NCBI GenBank assembly: GCA_050184295.1
Contig: JBFXAM010000059.1
Location: 1-26,649 of the forward strand
DNA length: 26,649 nucleotides
Direction: 5' to 3'
Source of the DNA: JBFXAM01 sp050184295
Lineage (GTDB): Bacteria > Planctomycetota > Phycisphaerae > UBA1845 > Fen-1342
The notes under the pieces were generated by a model. The model ran no database searches and had not been told where the DNA came from. It saw nothing but the letters and a program-made list of their open reading frames with translations. Of this stretch, positions 16,434 to 22,647 are shown piece after piece. A program made the position numbers and the translations under genes. The stretch's first letter is position 1; the number at the start of each line of letters is the position of its first letter.

Positions 16434-16544
16434 GTGGGTCCGTTTCGTGAAGAAGTGGATCCGAAAGGGTGGTACGGGCGTCTCGCCGGTGCGTGCCGCA
16501 TGAACGGGCGAGACGCCCGTGCCCCCCGGATCAAACTGACCCAC
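16434..16544 (+). repeat. MITE-like palindromic repeat, copy 3 (shortest, intact ends)
   Basis: It is bounded by GTGGGTCCGTTT on the left and AAACTGACCCAC on the right, a 12-bp inverted repeat with one mismatch. Inside, GTGAAGAAGTG is followed by a single hairpin: GGTGGTACGGGCGTCTCGCC, a short loop, then GAACGGGCGAGACGCCCGT. It ends 45 bp before the operon promoter candidate, so its hairpin could lie next to the operon's regulatory region. Confidence 0.8.
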
Positions 16545-16588
16545 GACCCACTCGCACGCCGTGACGCCGTCCGCATCCCGCCTCGTGC

Positions 16589-16617
16589 TTGACACACCCC
16601 CGCGCACCGCGTACCGT
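16589..16617 (+). promoter_or_regulatory. Promoter candidate for the rpmF-plsX-fabHDG operon
   Basis: A perfect -35 hexamer TTGACA is followed after exactly 17 bp by TACCGT (3 of 6 to -10). It lies 148 bp before rpmF, giving a leader of about 140 nt. The match is to the general bacterial consensus, and no start-site data are available. Confidence 0.45.
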
Positions 16618-16764
16618 GCCCGGATTCGCTCGGCGGCCGTGTCGCGCGCCGCTGCGCGGGGGCTTTTCCGGACTGTTGCGGGCGCGGTCGCGGCCCGCGG
16701 GTTCGTCGAAATTTCGGGCACGGCAACCGTCCCGCGGCGGTTGTGTAAGAGTTGTGGAGCTCCG

Positions 16765-16950
16765 ATGTTACCGGTTCATAAGAAGACCAAGCACCGCAAG
16801 CGGACGCGACGTTCGCATCACGCCCTGACGCCGGTCGAGCTGATGGCTTGTCCGCAGTGCGGCCGAGCGAAGCGCTCCCACGTGGCCTGCGACAACTGCG
16901 GCTACGTGAATTCGCATACGAAGATCAAGGTCGGGTCCGAGGAGGCCTAG
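16765..16950 (+). CDS. rpmF: 50S ribosomal protein L32
   Basis: A 61-residue component of the large ribosomal subunit. It starts MLPVHKKTKHRKRTRRSHHAL, matching the basic KxxTSKxRRxxRRSHHAL region of L32. It then has the zinc-ribbon cysteines CPQCG (C30, C33) and CDNCGY (C43, C46) in the order known for L32, ending with a short polar tail. The start follows GGAG 5 nt upstream; the open frame extends upstream but without family similarity. It is the first gene of the operon and ends 5 bp before plsX. L32 next to plsX and fab genes is a classic arrangement that links ribosome and membrane-lipid production. Confidence 0.95.
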   Translation: MLPVHKKTKHRKRTRRSHHALTPVELMACPQCGRAKRSHVACDNCGYVNSHTKIKVGSEEA

Positions 16951-16955
16951 TGCCC

Positions 16956-17963
16956 ATGCGCATCGCCGTCGACGCGATGGGCGGCGACCACGCCCCGCGC
17001 GAGATCATCCGCGGGATCGCTGCGGGTCTGCGTTTCCTGGGCGACGCCGACGAGCTTCACATCTTCGGGCCGCGCGCCCGCGTCGAAGCCGAGTGCCGCG
17101 AGCTTGATCTCGCCGACCCGCGCGTGCGTTTCACCGATTGCACGCAGATCATCCAGATGGATGACAAGGCGGTCGAAGCCGTTCGCACCAAGCGCGACTC
17201 GGGCATCGTCCGGATGGCGACCGCCGCCGGGCGCGGCGAGGTTGACGCCGTCATCTCCGCCGGCAACACCGGCGCCTTTGTCGCCGCCTGCCAACTCCGC
17301 GTCGGCACCATCCCCGGCGTAACACGCCCCGGTATCGCGGTCGTGATGCCGACATTCCACGGCCCGGTGCTCATCTGCGATGTCGGCGCCAACGTCGATC
17401 CCAAGCCGCATCATCTCTTCGACTACGCGCGCATGTGCGCGTGCTACGCCCGCGCGATTCTCAAGATCGAGAACCCGCGCGTCGGCGTGGTTTCGATCGG
17501 CGAGGAAGAGGCCAAGGGCAATGAGCTCATCCGCGAAGCCCGCGCGCTGATCAAGCAGGATTCGCGGCTGAACTTCGTCGGCAACGCCGAGGGCCGCGAC
17601 ATCTTCGCCGGCGGCTTCGACATCTTCATCTGCGACGGCTTCGTCGGAAACGTGATCCTCAAGCTCTCCGAGGGTCTCGCCGAGGGCTTGTGTCGAACGA
17701 TTATTAACGAGATCGAGCAGGAAAGCGTAGCGCTCTCCGCGCAGTTCAAGCCGATCGTCCAGAACGTTTGGCGCAAGCACGATTTCGCCGAGTACGGCGG
17801 GGCGCCGCTGCTCGGGCTCAACAGCGTCGCGATCATTTGCCACGGCCGCAGCGACCAGCGCGCGATCAGCAACGCGATCCGCGTCGCGGTCGAGGAGCAC
17901 CGGCTCGAACTGAATCGCATCATCGCCGCGCAGCTCGCCCCACCCCAAGAGGCCCCCGCATGA
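16956..17963 (+). CDS. plsX: Phosphate acyltransferase PlsX
   Basis: 335 residues. PlsX converts acyl-ACP and phosphate to acyl-phosphate, the donor for the first step of phospholipid synthesis; it is a peripheral membrane enzyme. Family signatures are visible in order: MRIAVDAMGGDHAPREI at the N terminus, DAVISAGNTGAFVA, GANVDPKPHHLFDYARM, GVVSIGEEEAKGNELIREA, FVGNAEGRDIF and FDIFICDGFVGNVILKLSEG. The length is normal. The ATG lies 5 bp after the rpmF stop and GGAGG sits inside the end of rpmF. Its stop overlaps the fabH start as ATGA, indicating translational coupling. Confidence 0.96.
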   Translation: MRIAVDAMGGDHAPREIIRGIAAGLRFLGDADELHIFGPRARVEAECRELDLADPRVRFTDCTQIIQMDDKAVEAVRTKRDSGIVRMATAAGRGEVDAVISAGNTGAFVAACQLRVGTIPGVTRPGIAVVMPTFHGPVLICDVGANVDPKPHHLFDYARMCACYARAILKIENPRVGVVSIGEEEAKGNELIREARALIKQDSRLNFVGNAEGRDIFAGGFDIFICDGFVGNVILKLSEGLAEGLCRTIINEIEQESVALSAQFKPIVQNVWRKHDFAEYGGAPLLGLNSVAIICHGRSDQRAISNAIRVAVEEHRLELNRIIAAQLAPPQEAPA

Positions 17964-18952
17964 AGCTGGCGCTGCCGATCGAGATCGTCGGGACCGGCGC
18001 CAGCGTCCCCGAGCAAGTCGTCACGAACCACGACTTCGCGAAGCGGATGGACACGTCGGACGAGTGGATCATCCAGCGCACCGGGATCCACGAGCGGCGT
18101 TTCGCGTCGCAGCAGGAGTCGACGCTCACCTTCGCCGCCGAGGCCGGGCGCCGCGCGCTCGCCGACGCCGGCGTCACGCCGGACCAGGTGGGCCTGATCA
18201 TTGCGGCGACGTTCACGGCGGATCACACGCTGCCCGCGCTGGCCTGCCAGGTGCAGGCCGCGCTGGGCTGCAACCGCGCCGCCGCCTTCGATCTCAACGC
18301 CGCCTGCTCCGGCTTTGTCTACGCGATGACGATGGCCGCGACGCACCTTCACAACGGCCTGGCGGATTACGCGCTCATCATCGGCGCCGAGACGATGTCG
18401 CGCGTAACGGACATGGAGGATCGCGCCACCTGCGTGCTGTTCGGCGACGGGGCCGGCGCCGCGGTCCTGCGCCGCAGTGCCGATCCCGCCCGGGGGCTGC
18501 TCGCCGGCCGCCTCGGTGCGGACGGTTCGCGGGCCGAGCTGATCTGGGTTCCCGCCGGCGGCACGCGCGAACCGGCGTCGCTGCGCACCGTCAATGAGCG
18601 CCTGCACTACGTGCGCATGAAAGGCCGCGAGGTCTACAAGTTCGCCGTCACGCAGATGGAGCGCCTCATCGCCGACACGCTCGCCGACGCCGAGATCGAG
18701 ACGGACGACGTCGCGCTCTTCATCCCGCACCAGTCCAACCTGCGCATCATCGAGTCTGCGATCCAGAAACTGGGCATTCCCGAGAGCCGCGTGCTGATCA
18801 ACATCCAGCGCTACGGCAACACGTCGGCCGCCTCCGTCGCGCTCGCGCTCGACGAGGCCCGCAGAGGCGACCGCATCCGGGCCGGCGACCGCGTGCTCAT
18901 CGTCGCGTTCGGCGCCGGTCTCACCTGGGCTTCCGCGTTGCTGAGGTTCTGA
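17960..18952 (+). CDS. fabH: 3-oxoacyl-ACP synthase III (FabH)
   Basis: 330 residues. FabH condenses a starter acyl-CoA (usually acetyl-CoA) with malonyl-ACP to begin fatty-acid chains in the cytosol. The thiolase-fold catalytic triad is complete: Cys116 in NAACSGFVYAM, His257 in FIPHQSNLRI and Asn287 in RYGNTSAAS. The N terminus has the usual GTGASVPEQVVTN and DTSDEWIIQRTGIHERR, and the C terminus the usual FGAGLTWASALLRF. The start ATG overlaps the plsX stop (ATGA). fabD follows after 3 bp. Starter preference (straight or branched) cannot be read from the sequence by eye. Confidence 0.96.
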   Translation: MKLALPIEIVGTGASVPEQVVTNHDFAKRMDTSDEWIIQRTGIHERRFASQQESTLTFAAEAGRRALADAGVTPDQVGLIIAATFTADHTLPALACQVQAALGCNRAAAFDLNAACSGFVYAMTMAATHLHNGLADYALIIGAETMSRVTDMEDRATCVLFGDGAGAAVLRRSADPARGLLAGRLGADGSRAELIWVPAGGTREPASLRTVNERLHYVRMKGREVYKFAVTQMERLIADTLADAEIETDDVALFIPHQSNLRIIESAIQKLGIPESRVLINIQRYGNTSAASVALALDEARRGDRIRAGDRVLIVAFGAGLTWASALLRF

Positions 18953-18955
18953 GCC

Positions 18956-19906
18956 ATGACCACGCACGCCGCGATCTTCCCCGGGCAGGGTTCGCAGCTC
19001 GTCGGCATGGGGCGGGACGTCGCCGCGGCGTTCCCCGCAGCCGCCGACGTGTTCCGTGCCGCGGACGACGTGCTCGGGTTCGGGCTCTCGACGCTCTGCT
19101 TCGAAGGACCGGCGGATCGGCTCAACGCCACCGACATCCAGCAGCCGGCGATTTTCGCGACCAGCGTCGCGCTGTATCGCGCCGCGCTCGCGGCCGGCGT
19201 GATCCGCGAAGACCAGTTCGCGGCTTTCGGCGGGCTGAGTCTCGGCGAGTACACCGCGCTGCATCTCGCCGGCGCCTTGCGCTTTGACGACGCGCTTCGC
19301 CTCGTGCATCGCCGCGGTGGCCTCATGCAGCAGGCCGCGGAGCGCACGCCGAGCGGCATGGTGTCCGTGCTGGGCCTCGACGAGGCGGCGGTGCTGGGCG
19401 TGTGTGAAAAGCTCGCCACCCACGGCCGGATCGGCATCGCGAACTACAATTGCCCGGGCCAACTGGTGATCTCCGGCGACCGCGCCGCGTGCGAGGCGGC
19501 GCCCGCGGCGATCGAGGCCGCCGGGGGAAAGGCCGTCGTGCTCAAGGTCGCGGGCGCCTTTCACAGCGAGCTGATGCGCTCCGCCGCCGACGAGCTGCGC
19601 CCCGCGCTCGCCGCCGCGCCGATTGTCGCGCCGCGCGTCCGCGTGGTTGCCAACGTTGACGCGAGCTACCATGGCGATCCGGATGCGATCCGCGAGTCGC
19701 TCTATCGCCAGGTGTTCAATCCGGTTCGCTGGCAGGCGTGCGTCGAGCGTCTGATCGCGGACGGCTGCGGCCCGTTCTGGGAGATCGGGCCCAACCGAGT
19801 GCTCATGGGACTGCTGCGCAAGATCGACCGCACCGCGAAGTGCCGAAACGTCGGCGTTGTCCGCGACGTCGCACCGGCCGCCGCCGTCCCCGGAGGTGGA
19901 AATTGA
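18956..19906 (+). CDS. fabD: Malonyl-CoA:ACP transacylase (FabD) with a GLSLGEY active-site motif
   Basis: 316 residues. FabD moves the malonyl group from CoA to ACP, supplying the extender unit for fatty-acid elongation. It starts IFPGQGSQLVGMG, has the catalytic serine (S95) in GLSLGEYTAL, an Arg near 119 in VHRRGGLMQ, and catalytic His203 in VAGAFHSELM. The usual motif is GHSLGEY; here Leu replaces the His next to the serine. I recall this form from other planctomycetes, so it is probably a lineage variant and not a defect, though I could not check this. The gene starts 3 bp after fabH. Its TGA stop overlaps the TTG start of fabG, and the GGAGGTG of fabG lies within its last codons. Confidence 0.95.
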   Translation: MTTHAAIFPGQGSQLVGMGRDVAAAFPAAADVFRAADDVLGFGLSTLCFEGPADRLNATDIQQPAIFATSVALYRAALAAGVIREDQFAAFGGLSLGEYTALHLAGALRFDDALRLVHRRGGLMQQAAERTPSGMVSVLGLDEAAVLGVCEKLATHGRIGIANYNCPGQLVISGDRAACEAAPAAIEAAGGKAVVLKVAGAFHSELMRSAADELRPALAAAPIVAPRVRVVANVDASYHGDPDAIRESLYRQVFNPVRWQACVERLIADGCGPFWEIGPNRVLMGLLRKIDRTAKCRNVGVVRDVAPAAAVPGGGN

Positions 19907-20643
19907 CGCTCGAGGGGCAGGTCGCGATTGTCACCGGCGGGTCGCGGGGCATCGGCCAGGCCATCTGCGCGCGCCTCGCGCGCGACGGCGCGAACGTGTT
20001 CGCGGCGGCCCGCGCCGTGGAGCGGATTCACGAGTGGATCGGCGGCGACGAGGTGTGCAAGTCCCGCGTGATCCCCACCGCCGCCGACGTCGCCGACAAG
20101 GCCGCGTGTGACAAGCTGGTCGAATCCGCGGTCGAGCGCTTCGGGCGCGTGGACATCCTGGTGAACAACGCCGGCATCACGCGCGACGGGCTGATCATGA
20201 ACATGGAGGATGATCAGTTCGACGACGTGCTCACGACCAACCTCCGCGCCGCCTTCTGGCTCACCCGGGCCGTCTCGCGGCACATGGTCCGGGCCCGGCG
20301 CGGCCGCATCATCAATATCACGAGCGTCAGCGGCGTTGCCGGCAACGCGGGTCAGGCGAACTACGCCGCCGCCAAGGCCGGCCTCATCGGCCTGACCAAG
20401 TCCGTCGCCAAGGAGCTGGGCAAGCGCGGCATCACGTGCAACGCGGTCGCGCCCGGCTTCATCGAGACCGACATGACGGACGTGCTTCCCGACAAGCTGA
20501 AGGAGCAGGTCAAGAGCATGATTCCGCTGGCGCGCTTTGGCACGAGCGACGAAATCGCCGGAGTGGTCGCGTTTCTCGCCGGTTCCGCCGCCGCGTATGT
20601 CACCGGACAAGTGCTGCTCGTGGACGGCGGCCTCCGCACGTAG
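19903..20643 (+). CDS. fabG: 3-oxoacyl-ACP reductase (FabG), TTG start
   Basis: 246 residues. FabG is the NADPH-dependent short-chain dehydrogenase that reduces 3-oxoacyl-ACP in each elongation round. It has the cofactor motif TGGSRGIG (11-18), NNAG (88-91), and the catalytic Ser141, Tyr154 and Lys158 in ITSVSG...NYAAAK, then APGFIETDMT and a C-terminal VTGQVLLVDGG. The reading frame is open far upstream inside fabD, but family length fixes the start at the TTG in TTGA. It is preceded by a strong GGAGGTG with a suitable gap and overlaps the fabD stop by 2 bases. It is the last recognisable gene of the operon. An acyl carrier protein gene, often next, is absent. Confidence 0.95.
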   Translation: MTLEGQVAIVTGGSRGIGQAICARLARDGANVFAAARAVERIHEWIGGDEVCKSRVIPTAADVADKAACDKLVESAVERFGRVDILVNNAGITRDGLIMNMEDDQFDDVLTTNLRAAFWLTRAVSRHMVRARRGRIINITSVSGVAGNAGQANYAAAKAGLIGLTKSVAKELGKRGITCNAVAPGFIETDMTDVLPDKLKEQVKSMIPLARFGTSDEIAGVVAFLAGSAAAYVTGQVLLVDGGLRT

Positions 20644-20738
20644 CCGCGCCAAGCTTGCTGTGGTGCTGCGGACCGCGTCCGCCCATTCGCCCATCGCGCT
20701 GCCTTTGCTCGGGACGACGGTTCATGGAGGGTCGATCG

Positions 20739-21539
20739 ATGCCGCGCGCCGTCCAGCTTCTGCTCGCATTCACAGCGCTCGTGTTGGCAGGTTGTGCTTC
20801 GGGTTCGGCGGACCGTTCGCCGGAGCCGACGCGCGGCGCGGCATTGCCGAACGACTCGCCAGCCCTCGCGTCGGAGCGGGCGAAGGTGGTTGCGTTGCAG
20901 AAGCGGCTCGACGAGGAGCTGCGCGCGTCGGAGACCTCCCGGGCCGAGGCGGCCGCATACCGCCAGCGGCTGGATCAGCTCATGCAGCGCAACGCGGAGC
21001 TGGTGGCCGCGACCGAGCAGCGGCCGGCGCCGGCCATTCAGCGCCCGTCGGCCGACGCGCCCGCGCTGCCTGCATCGACGGACCAGGCGCTCCGCGAACT
21101 CGCGGGGGCGCTTGCCGGCCGCGTGTGGTACGACAGCGCGCGGGCCGCCGTGAGCTTTGCGAACGATCGGCTGTTCGACCCGGGCAGCGACGAAGTCCGC
21201 GCGGACGGGCGCGAAGCGGTCGCGCGGCTCGGTCGCGTCCTCCGCGATCTGCCGGCGGGCGCGTTCGACGTCGTCGTCGTCGGACACACCGACGACCGCC
21301 CGATCGGGCGCGGCGCCACCGCGGCCAAGCATCCAACGAACTGGCACCTCTCCGCGCACCGCGCGATCGCGGTCAAGGACGCGCTCGTCGCCGCCGGCGT
21401 GTCCGAGGCGCGCGTCGGCGTCATGGGCTACGGCGCCGCGCGCCCGCTGGGCAGCGACGATGCAATGAACCGCCGCGTCGAAGTGTTCCTTGTTCGCGCG
21501 GCGGAGGTCCGGAGTTTTTCACCCGTTGCGCCGCGGTAA
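20739..21539 (+). CDS. OmpA-family peptidoglycan-binding lipoprotein
   Basis: 266 residues. A lipoprotein signal peptide ends in the lipobox LVLAGC with Cys19 as the lipidated residue. Residues about 45-95 form a probable coiled coil (AKVVALQKRLDEELRASETSRAEAAAYRQRLDQLMQRNAEL). The C-terminal domain (about 120-255) is OmpA/MotB-like: FDPGSDEVRADGREAVARLGRVL, VVGHTDDRPIG, NWHLSAHRAIAVKDALVAAGV and GYGAARPLG. This domain binds the meso-diaminopimelate of peptidoglycan, tethering the lipid-anchored protein to the cell wall. Of two in-frame ATGs 15 nt apart, the second is preferred because GGAGG stands 8 nt before it and it begins the signal peptide directly. It follows fabG by 95 bp and may be transcribed with it or separately; a short hairpin (20668-20682) lies between. 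Confidence 0.9.
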   Translation: MPRAVQLLLAFTALVLAGCASGSADRSPEPTRGAALPNDSPALASERAKVVALQKRLDEELRASETSRAEAAAYRQRLDQLMQRNAELVAATEQRPAPAIQRPSADAPALPASTDQALRELAGALAGRVWYDSARAAVSFANDRLFDPGSDEVRADGREAVARLGRVLRDLPAGAFDVVVVGHTDDRPIGRGATAAKHPTNWHLSAHRAIAVKDALVAAGVSEARVGVMGYGAARPLGSDDAMNRRVEVFLVRAAEVRSFSPVAPR

Positions 21540-21584
21540 GCGCTGCGTTCAATTGCAACTCCGAAGTTCAGCACCGCGCGACGC

Positions 21585-22631
21585 TTATTCGAGCAGCCAT
21601 CCCAGCAGCCGCTCGCGGGCGTTTTCGAGCCAGCGCAGCTTCCGTCGCACCATCTGCAACACGCCGAATCCGGGGATCGGACCGAACGAACCGGTCGCCG
21701 CGATGGGCACGACCGATTCGGCGATCAGCGACTCCATCATCAGCTCCGGGATCGCCCGGCGCTGCTCGATCGGAAAGCGCGGCGTGACGTGCAGATACCC
21801 CAGCCAGAAGCGGCGCATGCGGGCCTCGTCGGCATAGTCCGGCCAATTCGCCGGCTCGTCGCCGCCGCGCACCATCGAGAATTGGAGCATCCCGTTGGCG
21901 ACGTCGCAGACATACGGGAGCCTGCGGGCGGAGTCGAGGTCGAGGACGGCGACGACGCGTGCGTGCTCGTAGAGGAGGTTTCCGGGGTGCCAGTCGCCGT
22001 GCACAATGCCCCGGGGCCAGCCGGCGTATCCCGCGGCCTCGATCGCGGCGACGTGCGCGTCGTAGCATTCGTACAGTTGCTGGGTGAGCGAGAGCAGCTC
22101 GGCCTCGCGCCCGATGACGGAGTCGTGCCCGGCGGTCGTCGACGGGATCGCGTTCAGCCCGTTGCGCACGCTCGGCAGGTCGTGATAGCCGGTCTCGGGC
22201 GGCTTCCACTCGGTATGCACGTCGCGGGCCGCGCGGTGAAACGCGGCGAGCGTCGCGCCCGCGCTCATGGTCTGGTCGAGCGAGCCGCCGTAGTCCGCGC
22301 CATCGACGAATTCGAAGATCTCGTACACGCGGTCATCGAGCCGCAGCAGCGAGTGGTTCTCGGCGCGCGTGCCGACCAGCCGCGGCACGGGGAATCCGCG
22401 CCCGCGCAGCACGTTGGTGAGTTCGTGCGAAAACGCGACGCGCTCGGGGTTGTCGCGCCCCGCGGCGCGCCGCTTCAGCAGATACAACCCGTGGGTTGTG
22501 CGCAGCAGCAGCTTCGGCGCGCGGCGCGACCCGCGCGGCAGTTCCCGCGCGCTCTCGATCGTGCCGAGGTCGTAATGCGAGAGCACCGCCTGAATCTCGC
22601 CGGCGGCGAATCGTTCTCGGTGCGGCTGCAT
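21585..22631 (-). CDS. Aminoglycoside-phosphotransferase (APH)-like small-molecule kinase
   Basis: 348 residues of the protein-kinase-like APH/choline kinase/homoserine kinase group. Visible are a conserved Lys region (GLYLLKRRA, about 48-55), a hinge-like EIFEFVDG (104-111), the catalytic loop HGDWHPGNLL (211-220; Asp213, Asn218) and the metal-binding LDLDSARRLP (Asp231 or 233). These enzymes phosphorylate a hydroxyl of a small molecule with ATP; the substrate here is unknown, and antibiotic resistance should not be assumed. The ATG lies 16 bp after the stop of the secreted protease gene on the same strand and has no good ribosome binding site, so translation may be coupled. The end converges with the lipoprotein gene, 45 bp apart. 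Confidence 0.85.
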   Translation of the reverse strand: MQPHRERFAAGEIQAVLSHYDLGTIESARELPRGSRRAPKLLLRTTHGLYLLKRRAAGRDNPERVAFSHELTNVLRGRGFPVPRLVGTRAENHSLLRLDDRVYEIFEFVDGADYGGSLDQTMSAGATLAAFHRAARDVHTEWKPPETGYHDLPSVRNGLNAIPSTTAGHDSVIGREAELLSLTQQLYECYDAHVAAIEAAGYAGWPRGIVHGDWHPGNLLYEHARVVAVLDLDSARRLPYVCDVANGMLQFSMVRGGDEPANWPDYADEARMRRFWLGYLHVTPRFPIEQRRAIPELMMESLIAESVVPIAATGSFGPIPGFGVLQMVRRKLRWLENARERLLGWLLE

Positions 22632-22647
22632 CCGGGCCCCGGGAGGG

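Larger units (their letters stand above)
15747..16764. other. Long non-coding, repeat-rich region upstream of the fatty-acid operon
   Basis: About 1 kb without a credible gene. Open frames on both strands are Arg/Pro/Ala-rich and lack start signals. It contains three related units with a GCTCCACC-GGTGGCGACAC core (16065-16372), one MITE-like copy (16434-16544) and a promoter candidate for the operon (16589-16617). The remaining leader of about 150 nt before rpmF has no recognisable riboswitch. Confidence 0.5.

Noticed and set aside
8251..16544. Palindromic repeats considered as a CRISPR array
   Set aside because: The copies are 4 kb apart, long and internally palindromic, with no regular spacers and no cas genes.
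15945..16721. Open frames through the repeats, including GTGVSPVHA-like peptides
   Set aside because: They result from the repeat's base pattern, lack start signals and differ in frame between copies.
17444..19672. 742-codon minus-strand open frame opposite plsX, fabH and fabD
   Set aside because: It spans three certain genes on the other strand and has no recognisable motif.
20668..20682. GCGGAC-CGC-GTCCGC hairpin after fabG as operon terminator
   Set aside because: The stem is only 6 bp and no T-run follows, so it is not a convincing intrinsic terminator.
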